Part shown: positions 55,618 through 64,000 of the stretch, in pieces
Numbering within the stretch: the first letter of the stretch is position 1
Layout of the letters: each line of letters starts with the position of its first letter
Program-made: the position numbers and the translations under genes
The notes under the pieces: generated by a model
Told to the model about the DNA's origin: nothing
The model's input: the letters and a program-made list of their open reading frames with translations, nothing else
Database searches by the model: none
Assembly (NCBI GenBank): GCA_934476075.1
Contig: CAKSNH010000001.1
Coordinates: 210,456-274,455 of the forward strand
Reading direction: 5' to 3'
Length of the DNA stretch: 64,000 bases
Origin: an uncultured Clostridia bacterium
GTDB lineage: Bacteria > Bacillota > Clostridia > UBA1381

Positions 55618-56214
55618 TCACTTAACTTCAATAATTTTTACATTCTGTGCCGAAATATTTACCTGACTTACTACAATCTCTTGAATTTTTGCAATATCGT
55701 TTTCCGATAAACCCTCTTTTTTCACCGCAACATTTGCCGTTCCCTCATCTATATATACGCTGATTTGTGCATATCCTTTTGCCTTTGCCATATTTTCGAT
55801 AGCCGTTTCATGCTCCACATTGCCTGCAATATCCAAAATGCTCTGCTGGGCACTCTTGCGTATATCCTCGTCAAAGCCTTCGTTCGCCGCCGTTTCCTTT
55901 AATATCTCAATCGCTCTGCTCCTTGAATTTTCCTTTTCAAGCTTTGCATTTGTAAAATAATCGCCGCTGTCCGCTGTTTTGTTTTCTTCCGCCACATTAT
56001 TTGACGCAGTCGGCTCGCTTTCCGTATCCTCCGCATTTTCTTCCGTTGCATTCACATACTGTGCCTCACCCATTTTTTTGCCCGTTTCAACATATGTATC
56101 GCCGTCCGTAACCTTTACGGTGTCCTGATACGACCAATTCAAATATCCCGCCACACCTATCAATACCACCAATGCCGCCGCCATAATCTCCTTACGCTTT
56201 AATACCATCATCAT
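55618..56214 (-). CDS. spoIIIAH: Stage III sporulation protein AH
   Basis: Mother-cell membrane protein (198 aa) that pairs with forespore SpoIIQ and forms a ring in the A-Q channel. One membrane helix (about 10-27) is followed by an acidic Glu/Thr/Asn-rich linker and a YscJ/FliF-like domain at the C-terminus (VNISAQNVKIIEV end). The frame extends to 56274, but AAAGGA before ATG 56214 selects this start. It is the last gene of the spoIIIA operon. Confidence 0.9.
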   Translation of the reverse strand: MMMVLKRKEIMAAALVVLIGVAGYLNWSYQDTVKVTDGDTYVETGKKMGEAQYVNATEENAEDTESEPTASNNVAEENKTADSGDYFTNAKLEKENSRSRAIEILKETAANEGFDEDIRKSAQQSILDIAGNVEHETAIENMAKAKGYAQISVYIDEGTANVAVKKEGLSENDIAKIQEIVVSQVNISAQNVKIIEVK

Positions 56215-56227
56215 ACTGCATTCCTTT

Positions 56228-56740
56228 CTATTTATAATTTTTTTCATATACGCATACTCTGTGTGCCGGTACATTCATCACCGCCTGCACCGCACTTGAT
56301 ATACTCTCCTTGACTTTTACATTTCCCGCTCCCTCCGCCGTAACAATCACACCCTTAACATCGGGGTATGTTTCCTTTACCACCATAGGATTGCCGTCCG
56401 CCATAACCGCCTGTTTATCAACCGTTTTTTCGTGTCCGCCGCTGCTCTCCCTTATATTTTCGCTTTCTTTGGTTTCGTATGCCAAATCTTTCTGCGGACT
56501 TTCATAATACGTTATCATAACCGACACTTCGCCGACCCCACTAATATCACCCAAAATTTCACACAACCGCTCCTCGTCTGTTTTATACGTCACCTCACTT
56601 GCAGTATTCTCCGTCTTTTTCTCTTGTTTTTCTCCCGTCATATTTGCCAAAAGCATCACCGCCACTCCGATTATTAATATTATATATAAAATTATATTAT
56701 GCTTGTTCTTAATTAATTCCTTAATTTTCATTTTATCCAT
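56228..56740 (-). CDS. spoIIIAG: Stage III sporulation protein AG
   Basis: Channel ring component of 170 aa: one membrane helix (about 15-32) and an extracellular ring-building domain with VSVMITYYESPQKDLAYE and VKGVIVTAEGAGN. It overlaps spoIIIAF by eight bases and is preceded by GAGGTGA within that gene. Position and sequence agree. Confidence 0.92.
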   Translation of the reverse strand: MDKMKIKELIKNKHNIILYIILIIGVAVMLLANMTGEKQEKKTENTASEVTYKTDEERLCEILGDISGVGEVSVMITYYESPQKDLAYETKESENIRESSGGHEKTVDKQAVMADGNPMVVKETYPDVKGVIVTAEGAGNVKVKESISSAVQAVMNVPAHRVCVYEKNYK

Positions 56741-57179
56741 GTAAAATCACCTCATCGCCGGCAATACCGTACATTTCCGATAACTTTTGCTTTAATTCAT
56801 ACGGCGGTTTGTCCATATACACTTCCAGTTTCCCTATGCTTTCAATTTTATTTTCATCATTCAAATTAATTTTTACCTTCACATCGCAGTCCCTGCCATA
56901 CTCATTCGCCACACGCTCTTTTATATCGTCACACACCACTTTTTCAAATTCATTTGCAAACCAGTCATTGCTGTAATCCTCTAACTGTGTGTTTGAGTCA
57001 AACTCCAAATTCGATACCAAATCCACCTTTTTAAACTTGGCAATCGGTGCAACAATAATGCTTATCACCACCAGTCCCGTAATTATCTTTATATACTTTT
57101 TCCACCCCGCCGGCGACATTATATCCCCGAACACCGACAATACTGCCGCTCCGGCAATCAAAATAATATATTCTCTCAT
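56733..57179 (-). CDS. spoIIIAF: Stage III sporulation protein AF
   Basis: Membrane protein of 148 aa with two N-terminal helices (about 5-50; GWKKYIKIITGLVVISIIVAPI is family-like) and a C-terminal soluble domain. Component of the sporulation channel on the mother-cell side. Located between spoIIIAE and spoIIIAG in the conserved order. Confidence 0.9.
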   Translation of the reverse strand: MREYIILIAGAAVLSVFGDIMSPAGWKKYIKIITGLVVISIIVAPIAKFKKVDLVSNLEFDSNTQLEDYSNDWFANEFEKVVCDDIKERVANEYGRDCDVKVKINLNDENKIESIGKLEVYMDKPPYELKQKLSEMYGIAGDEVILHG

Positions 57180-57194
57180 TCGTATCTTTCCTTT

Positions 57195-58259
57195 CTAACC
57201 GTTTGTAGTCGCAATTATAATACTTATGCAGATAATGAACATAACCGATACGGTAATCACCATTGCAAGCACAGTAGTCGATATACTAGAAATATCTTGG
57301 AGCATATTTACAATTCGTCTGTCGGCGAGCGGTTCTGCCGCCGCTGCCGCCGCTTTAATCATAAATATAATAACCGCAATTTTGATTATCGGCACTAAAC
57401 ACATGGTACATATTGTAATAACCCCCGCCGTGCCGACCGCATTTTTCACAAGCATTGAGCCTCCCACCACCGTTTCAAACGTATCCGATAAAAGTCCGCC
57501 CACCACAGGCACAAAGCTTCCCACCGCAAATTTGGCGGCTCTTGCACCCAATGCGTCCAATGTCGGCGTGCTGAATCCGTAAATGGCTGTAATGCCTGTA
57601 AACATTGTCAGCACTCCCGTCATAATCCATTTTGAAAATGACTGTATCAATTTTGTATAATTCGATATCTGCACTTTTCCGCTTATGTTGTTTACCAAAG
57701 TCAGTACCGCACCGTATGAAATCAGCGGAACAAGGCACTTTTCCACAACTATGGTTATCACATACACCGCCGCCGTCAAAATCGGCTTAAATGCCATTGC
57801 AGAACTTGCCTTTCCGCTTGACAATACCAACGACAGCAAAAGCGGTGACAATTTTGTTATAAATTCGCTCATCAGTACTATCACATCTTTTGCATATCCA
57901 AGCACGAGCAGAAAACACCGCACCGCCACTATCGAAACCACAGAAAAGCACGCAATAAACGTAATCTCGCATACGCTGTCATTCTTGACCGCACTCTGCA
58001 CCACCGCCAACACTCCCGACATAGCCGCCAAAATTATAAATGTCAGCATTATGTCGGAACTCTCTGTAACCTCGCCTATTACCTTATCCTTTATATCATT
58101 TATTAAGTCAATCGGATTTAACAAATTTTTGCCCGATGCAATATCCTCCGCCGTCCGATTAAACTCATTCTCCCCCGCAATCTGCGGTATCTCAAACGCA
58201 TATGCCGAAGATATTCCGAAAATCCAAAAACACAATATTATAATAACAAATTTTCTCAT
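57195..58259 (-). CDS. spoIIIAE: Stage III sporulation protein AE
   Basis: Polytopic membrane protein (354 aa) with a signal-like N-terminus and about seven helices; family stretches include NLLNPIDLINDIKDK, LSPLLLSLVL and GSMLVKNAVG. It is part of the spoIIIA export apparatus. ATG 58268 is only one base after AAAGGGA, so ATG 58259 is chosen. The gap to spoIIIAD is 15 bases. Confidence 0.92.
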   Translation of the reverse strand: MRKFVIIILCFWIFGISSAYAFEIPQIAGENEFNRTAEDIASGKNLLNPIDLINDIKDKVIGEVTESSDIMLTFIILAAMSGVLAVVQSAVKNDSVCEITFIACFSVVSIVAVRCFLLVLGYAKDVIVLMSEFITKLSPLLLSLVLSSGKASSAMAFKPILTAAVYVITIVVEKCLVPLISYGAVLTLVNNISGKVQISNYTKLIQSFSKWIMTGVLTMFTGITAIYGFSTPTLDALGARAAKFAVGSFVPVVGGLLSDTFETVVGGSMLVKNAVGTAGVITICTMCLVPIIKIAVIIFMIKAAAAAAEPLADRRIVNMLQDISSISTTVLAMVITVSVMFIICISIIIATTNG

Positions 58260-58274
58260 ATGTATCATTTCCCT

Positions 58275-58661
58275 TTAATTCAAAATGCTTATGATAAGTT
58301 CAAAAAAATTATTTATTATCGGCATGGTAAGCACCATCACAAATATTTTTCCGGCTGTTTCAAGCTTTGACGCAATCCCGTTTTGTCCGCTGTCTTTGCA
58401 TATTTCCGCCGCAAACTGCGTGATGTACGCTATTCCTATAACCTTAATCACCAGCTGAAAATATTGTATATCAATTCCGCTTTTATCCGCCACATACTCA
58501 AATTCGTCAAATACTCCCTTAACTCCGTCCGCAGATATAAACAAAAGCAGCATACCCGTTATAAAGCTGACGCCTATCGCAAATTCGGGTTTATAATTTT
58601 TCAGCGTGACCGCCAGAACCGCTCCCACAACCGCTATTGCAATAACCTGAAATATCGTCAT
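58275..58661 (-). CDS. spoIIIAD: Stage III sporulation protein AD
   Basis: Small membrane protein (128 aa) with about four helices and the family core QLVIKVIGIAYITQFAAEICKDSGQNGIASKLE. Expected position in the operon after AC. Confidence 0.93.
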   Translation of the reverse strand: MTIFQVIAIAVVGAVLAVTLKNYKPEFAIGVSFITGMLLLFISADGVKGVFDEFEYVADKSGIDIQYFQLVIKVIGIAYITQFAAEICKDSGQNGIASKLETAGKIFVMVLTMPIINNFFELIISILN

Positions 58662-58679
58662 ATAAATTTCCTTTCATTA

Positions 58680-58874
58680 TTATAGGTTAAATATTGTTTT
58701 CACGGTGTCAAACAGTTCCCCAATCTGCTGAACAATAATGAATAAAACCACTATAAGCCCCGCAATCGTTGTGAGCAAAGCCTGTTCCTCTCTGCCCGAC
58801 CTCACCAAAAGCTGATTTAACACCGCCACAATTATACCGATTCCGGCAATCTGAAATATCAAATCCACATTCAT
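58680..58874 (-). CDS. spoIIIAC: Stage III sporulation protein AC
   Basis: A 64 aa protein of two helices with the conserved LIFQIAGIGIIVAVLNQLL. Length and position are standard for SpoIIIAC. Confidence 0.95.
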   Translation of the reverse strand: MNVDLIFQIAGIGIIVAVLNQLLVRSGREEQALLTTIAGLIVVLFIIVQQIGELFDTVKTIFNL

Positions 58875-58885
58875 ATTTACTCTCC

Positions 58886-59389
58886 TTACGCAAACAGAAC
58901 CGCTGTAAACAATCCGCCCAAAATCCCCAGACTTCTGTACATTTTTGCCGACGTATTGTATTCATGTTCCGCACATTCGTATTGTTTATGCACCAAAGTT
59001 TTAACATACTCCACATTTTTTATCTGACTTTCCGTATCGCTCATGCCCAATTCATTCGCCAAAATCAAAATTACCGCTTTGTCATCGTCATGCAGATATA
59101 ATTTATCCGAAAATTTGTCTATTCCGCACTTCCACGCATTTTTTATGCCCAGCTCGTCTGTCCTGTCCGATATATATATGAACAGTTCCGACAATGCCGA
59201 TACCTCCGCAATATTTGCCAATGCTTTGTCAATAGGATTTTTCGCAAAATTTATTTCGTTCGCCAAAAGATTAAGTGCCGTCTTAAATTCCAAAAGATTA
59301 TTCATTCGCTTTTTCAATACGGCTGACTTTGCAAATCCTATGTATGACGCAGATATTATTATCACAAACGCACCTATAATTTTAATCAT
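58886..59389 (-). CDS. spoIIIAB: Stage III sporulation protein AB
   Basis: A 167 aa membrane-anchored protein: an N-terminal helix, a helical extracytoplasmic region (LLEFKTALNLLANEINFAKNPI) and a C-terminal helix ending LGILGGLFTAVLFA. It overlaps the end of spoIIIAA by eight bases, with GGAG upstream. Confidence 0.92.
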   Translation of the reverse strand: MIKIIGAFVIIISASYIGFAKSAVLKKRMNNLLEFKTALNLLANEINFAKNPIDKALANIAEVSALSELFIYISDRTDELGIKNAWKCGIDKFSDKLYLHDDDKAVILILANELGMSDTESQIKNVEYVKTLVHKQYECAEHEYNTSAKMYRSLGILGGLFTAVLFA

Positions 59390-60308
59390 TGCAGTATATC
59401 TCCTCTATCGTGCCGACTCCGTTTCTTCTGCTCAGCGTAACAAAACACTGGAACAGACTTCCTATCCTTTTTATATCCGACCGCTCCATTACCTCTTTTC
59501 GTGACCTTGCATGAATACTCGTGATAACGCTCACACCCGAATTTATCAGTTTTCCTACGGTGACAATATCGCTCCTTGTGCCTATCTCGTCCGTCACAAT
59601 CACATCGGGCGACATACTTCTCAGCATCATTATCATTCCCTCGTCCTTCGGGCAAAAGTCAAGCACATCTGCATTGTTCCCCAAATCATACCCCATTGCA
59701 CCGTTGTTCATTCCGGCAATCTCGCCACGCTCGTCCACAATCCCCGTTTTAACCTTTCTTTCGGAAAGCTGCCTTGACAAGTCTCGCAAAAGTGTGGTTT
59801 TTCCGCATTGGGGCGGTGAGATAATCAATGTATTCTTTATCCGCTCATCATTGTATACCGTGTCGATAATCTTGTCCGCCGCACCGCATATCTCATGTGC
59901 AAATCTGTAATTAAGTCCGCTTATATCCTTGATAAAGCTCACCTTTCCGTTTTCTGTGACGGCACGTCCGCATATACCGACCCGATGTCCACCGTTTACT
60001 GTGACAAATCCGTTTTTTATTTCATCAGCCACCGCATACACCGATGAATTTGTAATCAACTCCAATGCCTCGTCAATTTCCCTTTTTCCTACTTTTACAG
60101 TTCCGCTCGGTGTTGTGGATAAATTTCCTTTTTCCGTTATATAAAAACTGCTGTGATTAAACTCAATCACCACCGGCAGACCACGTCTTAGCCGTATTTC
60201 CTCCATCTCGTCAACGTCAAGATTGTATACCGCCTCACGCACAATTCTAGGCAGATAATTCAAAAGTCCTCGCTCGGTTATCTTGTGTGTGTTGCTTACA
60301 ATTAACAT
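59382..60308 (-). CDS. spoIIIAA: Stage III sporulation protein AA (secretion-type ATPase)
   Basis: Cytoplasmic ATPase (308 aa) of the type II/IV secretion class that energises the mother-cell channel. Walker A SPPQCGKTTLL (near 145), GIVDERGEIAG and the DVIVTDEIG Walker B region are visible. The open frame runs to 60485, but GGGGTGG before ATG 60308 and the SpoIIIAA start (VSNTHKITERGLLNYLP) select this codon; the upstream part would be an unrelated hydrophobic stretch. First gene of the operon. Confidence 0.94.
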   Translation of the reverse strand: MLIVSNTHKITERGLLNYLPRIVREAVYNLDVDEMEEIRLRRGLPVVIEFNHSSFYITEKGNLSTTPSGTVKVGKREIDEALELITNSSVYAVADEIKNGFVTVNGGHRVGICGRAVTENGKVSFIKDISGLNYRFAHEICGAADKIIDTVYNDERIKNTLIISPPQCGKTTLLRDLSRQLSERKVKTGIVDERGEIAGMNNGAMGYDLGNNADVLDFCPKDEGMIMMLRSMSPDVIVTDEIGTRSDIVTVGKLINSGVSVITSIHARSRKEVMERSDIKRIGSLFQCFVTLSRRNGVGTIEEIYCND

Positions 60309-60354
60309 TTGTACCACCCCTTCTGTAAAATCCTCTGTTTGATTATTCCTTAAA

Positions 60355-60381
60355 ATTATATGTACAAGCCGATAAATATAG
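60355..60381 (-). promoter_or_regulatory. Candidate sigma-E promoter of spoIIIA
   Basis: Minus strand CATATAAT at 60355-60362 matches the sigma-E -10 (CATACAAT) at seven of eight bases. An upstream CTATATTT (60374-60381) is -35-like but the spacing is a little short. Known spoIIIA operons use sigma-E. Confidence 0.5.
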
Positions 60382-60418
60382 AACAAATATTTTTTAGATA
60401 AAAATGCCGTAATCGGTA

Positions 60419-60447
60419 TTGACAAAATCACGATAAAATGGGATAAT
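60419..60447 (+). promoter_or_regulatory. Promoter of the small-protein/valS unit
   Basis: Consensus TTGACA (60419-60424), 17-base spacer, GATAAT (60442-60447), divergent from the spoIIIA promoter. Confidence 0.7.
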
Positions 60448-60514
60448 AATATGATGTATAGTGTTATAATGATTTTAGTATACAAATTTGATAAGGAAGG
60501 GGGCTGTATGTATT

Positions 60515-60700
60515 ATGGTTTATAAGATAATAGGATTGATTATCGTTGCCGTTGGTGCTTTTATCAATTTCGGCTACAAATTAATACTGAATAAACTTTT
60601 CAAGGTCACCGAGCCCACGGATTTGCAGGGTCTGAAAGTAAAAATGTTTGGTGTATTACTTGCAATCGTGGGCGCACTTATCGTTTTTCTATGTAAATAA
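60515..60700 (+). CDS. Small two-helix membrane protein, unknown
   Basis: A 61 aa protein with two hydrophobic helices (about 3-22 and 41-60) joined by a loop with LKVKMFG. I do not recognise a family. The frame is open to 60488, but ATG 60515 follows GGAAGGGGG by 11 bases. It lies 51 bases before valS and probably shares its transcript. Confidence 0.65.
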   Translation: MVYKIIGLIIVAVGAFINFGYKLILNKLFKVTEPTDLQGLKVKMFGVLLAIVGALIVFLCK

Positions 60701-60751
60701 GTTATTAAAGCAGTGCTTTGTGCCGCTTAAATATATCGGGAGGATTTTTTA

Positions 60752-63385
60752 ATGGACGAAAATAATAACATTGCAAAAACCTACGACCCTAAACAGGTTG
60801 AGGACAGATTATATAAAGAATGGGTAGCAAGCGGTTACTTCCACGCCGAAGTTGACGAAAAGAAAAAACCGTTCACTATCGTTATCCCGCCACCGAACGT
60901 AACAGGTCAGCTTCACATGGGACACGCTCTTGACGAAACCTTACAGGATATTCTTATCCGTTACAAACGTATGCAGGGCTATAACGCACTATGGATTCCG
61001 GGTACTGACCATGCCGGTATCGCCACACAAATCAAGGTGGAAGAATATCTTAGAAACGAAGAAGGCAAGACACGTTACGATTTGGGACGTGAAAAGTTCC
61101 TTGAAAGAGTATGGGACTGGAAAAAGCAATACGGCGACAGAATTATCACTCAAATTAAAAAACTTGGCTGTTCATGCGACTGGGACAGAGAACGTTTCAC
61201 AATGGACGAAGGCTGTTCAAATGCCGTTAAGGAAGTTTTCGTAAACCTTTATAATAAAGGTCTTATCTATCAGGGCAGCAGGATTATCAACTGGTGTCCG
61301 CACTGTATCACAGCTCTTTCGGACGCTGAGGTTGAATATAAAGAACAAGCCGGTCATTTCTGGCACATTAAATATCCGGTTAAGGATTCGGACGAATATG
61401 TAATTATCGCCACAACACGTCCCGAAACATTATTCGGTGATACTGCCGTTGCGGTAAATCCTGAGGACGAAAGATATTCTCACCTTGTCGGCAAAACATT
61501 GATTTTACCTCTTGTAAACCGTGAAATTCCTGTTATCGCCGATGAATATGTTGACAAGGAATTCGGTACAGGCTGTGTTAAGATTACACCGGCACATGAC
61601 CCTAACGACTTTGAAGTGGGCAAACGTCACAATCTTGAACAAATCAAGGTTATGAACGATGACGCTACAATGAATCACTATGCCGGCAAGTACGAAGGCA
61701 TGGACAGATACGAGTGCCGAAAAGCTATGATTGCCGACCTTGAAGAAATGGGACTTTTGGTTAAGATTGAAAACCATTCTCATAATGTTGGCTGCTGTTA
61801 CCGCTGCGGTACTACCGTTGAACCGATTATCTCAAAACAGTGGTTTGTTAAAATGCCTCCTTTGGCAGAACCCGCAATGAAGGTTGTAAAAGACGGTATC
61901 ACAAAATTTGTTCCTGAAAGATTTAGCAAAATCTACATGAACTGGATGGAAAACGTATACGATTGGTGTATTTCACGTCAATTATGGTGGGGACACAGAA
62001 TACCGGCTTATTATTGTGACGAGTGCGGCGAAACAACCGTATCGAAAGAACATATCGACACTTGTCCTAAGTGCGGCGGAAAGGTGCATCAGGACGAGGA
62101 CGTACTTGATACATGGTTCTCATCTGCACTATGGCCGTTCTCAACTTTGGGCTGGCCTGAAAAAACACCCGAACTTGATTATTTCTACCCTACAAACGTG
62201 CTTGTTACAGGTTATGATATTATCTTCTTCTGGGTTGCCCGTATGATTTTCTCCGCTATGGAGCACACAGGTCAGGCACCGTTTGAACACGTATTCATTC
62301 ACGGTTTGGTGCGTGACAGTCAGGGCAGAAAGATGAGTAAGTCATTGGGCAACGGTATCGACCCGCTTGAAATTGTCGACAAATACGGTGCGGACGCACT
62401 TAGATTTACTCTTGCAACAGGTAATGCACCGGGTAACGATATGCGTTTCTATATAGAGCGTGTTGAGGCAAGCCGTAACTTTGCGAATAAGATTTGGAAC
62501 GCATCTCGTTTCACTCTTATGAATTTGGATATTACGGAAAATAAACTTCCGGACGCTGCCGATTTGCAGCTTGAAGACAAGTGGATAATCAGCAAGTTTA
62601 ACACTCTTGTCAAGGAAGTAACATATAATATTGATAATTTCGAGCTTGGTATTGCCGTATCTAAATTGTACGACTTTATTTGGAGCAGTTTCTGTGACTG
62701 GTATATCGAACTTGTTAAGCCGAGATTGTTTGATAAAGAAAATTCGACAGGCAAGACCGCTCAATATGTATTGACATATGTATTGTCAAATGCAATGAAA
62801 TTGTTGCACCCGTTCATGCCGTTTATTACCGAGGAAATCTGGCAGCATCTTCCTCATGAAGGCAAGAGCATTATGATTAGCGAATATCCTAAGTTTGACG
62901 AAAACTTGGTATTTGCGGACGAAGAAAAGAATATGGAACTTATCATGGGTGCTATCAGTGCCGTTCGTAACAGACGTGCGGAAATGAACGTACCGCCTTC
63001 AAGAAAAGCTCCTGTAATTGTTGTTACGGATAATACCGATATATTCAGCCAAGGCAAGCTGTTCTTTGAAAAATTGGCGTCTGCCGAAAGCGTATCTGTT
63101 CAGACAAGCAAGGACGGTATTGCAGATAATGCGGTAAATATCGTTGTGGACAGTGCCGAGATATTCTTACCTCTTGACGCATTGGTTGACAAAGAGAAAG
63201 AATTGGAACGTTTGACAAAGGAAAAGAAAACTATCGAAAGTGAAATCAAACGTGCCGAAGGCAAATTGAACAATGCGGGATTTATGGCAAAAGCTCCTGA
63301 AAAGCTTGTTCTGGAAGAACGTGAAAAACTTGAAAAATACAAAGCAATGCTTGTAAAAGTAGAAGAAACTTTGAAAACATTATAA
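60752..63385 (+). CDS. valS: Valyl-tRNA synthetase
   Basis: Class I aminoacyl-tRNA synthetase of 877 aa. HIGH-type motif HMGH at 55-58, the editing (CP1) domain with [17 protein letters not shown], a zinc-knuckle region (CDECGETT...CPKCGG), KMSKS near 527 and a C-terminal coiled coil (from about 810). GGGAGG supports the start. Only 51 bases separate it from the small-protein gene and no T-box leader is seen. Confidence 0.98.
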   Translation: MDENNNIAKTYDPKQVEDRLYKEWVASGYFHAEVDEKKKPFTIVIPPPNVTGQLHMGHALDETLQDILIRYKRMQGYNALWIPGTDHAGIATQIKVEEYLRNEEGKTRYDLGREKFLERVWDWKKQYGDRIITQIKKLGCSCDWDRERFTMDEGCSNAVKEVFVNLYNKGLIYQGSRIINWCPHCITALSDAEVEYKEQAGHFWHIKYPVKDSDEYVIIATTRPETLFGDTAVAVNPEDERYSHLVGKTLILPLVNREIPVIADEYVDKEFGTGCVKITPAHDPNDFEVGKRHNLEQIKVMNDDATMNHYAGKYEGMDRYECRKAMIADLEEMGLLVKIENHSHNVGCCYRCGTTVEPIISKQWFVKMPPLAEPAMKVVKDGITKFVPERFSKIYMNWMENVYDWCISRQLWWGHRIPAYYCDECGETTVSKEHIDTCPKCGGKVHQDEDVLDTWFSSALWPFSTLGWPEKTPELDYFYPTNVLVTGYDIIFFWVARMIFSAMEHTGQAPFEHVFIHGLVRDSQGRKMSKSLGNGIDPLEIVDKYGADALRFTLATGNAPGNDMRFYIERVEASRNFANKIWNASRFTLMNLDITENKLPDAADLQLEDKWIISKFNTLVKEVTYNIDNFELGIAVSKLYDFIWSSFCDWYIELVKPRLFDKENSTGKTAQYVLTYVLSNAMKLLHPFMPFITEEIWQHLPHEGKSIMISEYPKFDENLVFADEEKNMELIMGAISAVRNRRAEMNVPPSRKAPVIVVTDNTDIFSQGKLFFEKLASAESVSVQTSKDGIADNAVNIVVDSAEIFLPLDALVDKEKELERLTKEKKTIESEIKRAEGKLNNAGFMAKAPEKLVLEEREKLEKYKAMLVKVEETLKTL

Positions 63386-63396
63386 TTTGCCGTTAT

Positions 63397-63427
63397 AAGG
63401 GGTTGTCTGATGGGATAACCCCTTTTT
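63397..63427 (+). terminator. Terminator of valS
   Basis: AAGGGGTT (63397-63404) pairs with AACCCCTT (63417-63424) and is followed by T residues. Confidence 0.85.
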
Positions 63428-63522
63428 GGTAAGTAAATTATGAGTTGTAGGGGTGATTGATATGTTTAGCGTTCTGTTCAAGTGTAGCTAAAATCCAAAT
63501 GTAGTGCATACTGACGTTGTCT

Positions 63523-63787
63523 AAGTTTAGCGGTGGGAACGTTTCATGTTCCCATAGGTGTAGACATTGTCAAAGTAACTCGAACCCTTTGGAGTCCTCT
63601 TTGTCCACGTCCACAAAGAGGACGGAAAAGACCGTTTTTTGGCACGCAAAAAGCTAAGATGACAATAGCTTTCCATTAGGTCGGTAAAATTTGCTCCATT
63701 GCCTAGACCCGCAAATTTTATGCTGTCAAAGAGTAGTAAACAAGCTAGATTGTGAAATTACCCTAAGTTAGATTATCCGCTAAACTT
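63523..63787. repeat. Long-range inverted repeat, 11 bp arms
   Basis: AAGTTTAGCGG at 63523-63533 and its exact reverse complement CCGCTAAACTT at 63777-63787, enclosing several smaller hairpins. Confidence 0.75.
63594..63623. repeat. Perfect 11-bp hairpin
   Basis: GTCCTCTTTGT (63594-63604) and ACAAAGAGGAC (63613-63623), loop of eight bases. It is followed by a small ACGG/CCGT stem and TTTTTT (63622-63640), a terminator-like sequence for the plus strand. Confidence 0.8.
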
Positions 63788-63987
63788 TGGTACAGCATAC
63801 CCTCCAAACCCATGAAAAATAGTTTCGCTCCTTGCGTGCCTCCTAGCCGAAAGTTTAGTGGGTAAGGATGGGTTTAGATAGAAATGCGAGTGAGTGTTGG
63901 TTGTGTAATTAAAATTGCACTACACTTTCATTCATATCCACACTTGCACCTACCCACTAAACTCACCTCTACGGACACGCAAAAAGC
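63643..63987. repeat. Direct repeat CACGCAAAAAGC, two copies
   Basis: Identical 12-mers at 63643-63654 and 63976-63987, 333 bases apart. Confidence 0.7.
63852..63963. repeat. Inverted repeat, 13 bp arms
   Basis: AGTTTAGTGGGTA at 63852-63864 and its exact reverse complement at 63951-63963. Confidence 0.75.
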
Positions 63988-64000
63988 GTATATCTATATT

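Larger units (their letters stand above)
63430..64000. other. Gene-free, repeat-rich region at the window end
   Basis: No open reading frame of useful size is seen on either strand over about 570 bases. The region instead holds a perfect hairpin (63594-63623), a TGGGAAC/GTTCCCA hairpin (63534-63554), TAAAATTTGC/GCAAATTTTA (63685-63720), two long-range inverted repeats and a direct repeat listed separately. A GTTTAG(C/T)GG motif recurs in both orientations. It could be a structured RNA, a decayed element or a repeat island; I cannot decide. Confidence 0.6.

Noticed and set aside
60309..60485. N-terminal hydrophobic extension of spoIIIAA
   Set aside because: SpoIIIAA is cytoplasmic, the family start and ribosome site are at 60308, and the extension covers the likely promoter.
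60701..60751. Possible T-box leader for valS
   Set aside because: The gap is only 51 bases, with no specifier loop or T-box sequence; a small-protein gene occupies the DNA upstream.
63430..64000. tmRNA, RNase P RNA or rRNA in the terminal non-coding stretch
   Set aside because: None of the conserved core sequences of these RNAs is present on either strand.

Overview
The window reads as chromosomal DNA of a low-GC, endospore-forming member of the Clostridia. Evidence: AT-rich intergenic DNA, strong Shine-Dalgarno sites (AGGAGG, GGGAG) with many TTG and GTG starts, a complete spoIIIA operon (AA to AH), a dcw cluster whose class B PBP carries PASTA domains, a MurE with the DNPR motif of meso-diaminopimelate enzymes, the gdpP-rplI-dnaB block, and several families common in gut Clostridia (DUF1858, DUF2161, DUF5685, DUF134). 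Species cannot be named from the sequence. I see no tRNA, rRNA, IS element, prophage or CRISPR array.

Layout. 1-7220 (minus strand): dcw cluster mraZ-rsmH-ftsL-spoVD/pbpB-murE-murF, behind an array of 10-bp-phased MraZ-type boxes. 7360-8975: an isolated araA with its own promoter and terminator. 9090-17360: gdpP-rplI-dnaB-tilS-hpt, then ftsH and a DUF1858 protein. 17390-27690: metallophosphoesterase, polysaccharide deacetylase overlapping a DUF2161 nuclease-like gene, birA, a CIRCE-preceded htpG, an ABC exporter, a MATE exporter, an 8-oxoguanine glycosylase and a zinc-ribbon protein. 27800-29480 (minus): DUF134 regulator, Mrp ATPase and NifX-like protein behind an inverted-repeat operator. 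29480-35340 (minus): HAD phosphatase, an atypical CCA-enzyme-like protein, prmC, DUF1385 protein, a membrane protein, a J-domain protein and a DUF5685 protein. 35570-37030: a single-gene membrane glycosyltransferase. 37030-40390 (minus): GH2 beta-galactosidase and an XRE/zinc-ribbon regulator. 40400-47160 (minus): a five-gene run of SNF2 helicase, zinc-ribbon/Yip1-like protein, CbiB-like protein, HD protein and PLP lyase. 47180-49590: TepA-like protease and a ferredoxin-ASKHA corrinoid-activator-like gene with a structured leader. 49580-55000 (minus): SGNH hydrolase, RpiB-like isomerase, two LCP proteins and a radical SAM/SPASM protein. 55000-60310 (minus): asp23 and spoIIIAH to spoIIIAA. 60415-63430: a small membrane protein and valS. 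63430-64000: no gene, but dense direct and inverted repeats.

Most genes are housekeeping: envelope synthesis (dcw, LCP), c-di-AMP turnover, replication, tRNA maturation and charging, proteostasis (ftsH, htpG) and sporulation (spoIIIA). I see no clear multi-gene novel system. The best leads are regulatory DNA (phased MraZ boxes, a DUF134 operator that brackets its own promoter, CIRCE on htpG, the leader at 47972-48090), a CCA-type enzyme altered at every nucleotidyltransferase motif, a degenerate CbiB homologue without any cobalamin pathway, and the repeat-rich non-coding tail.
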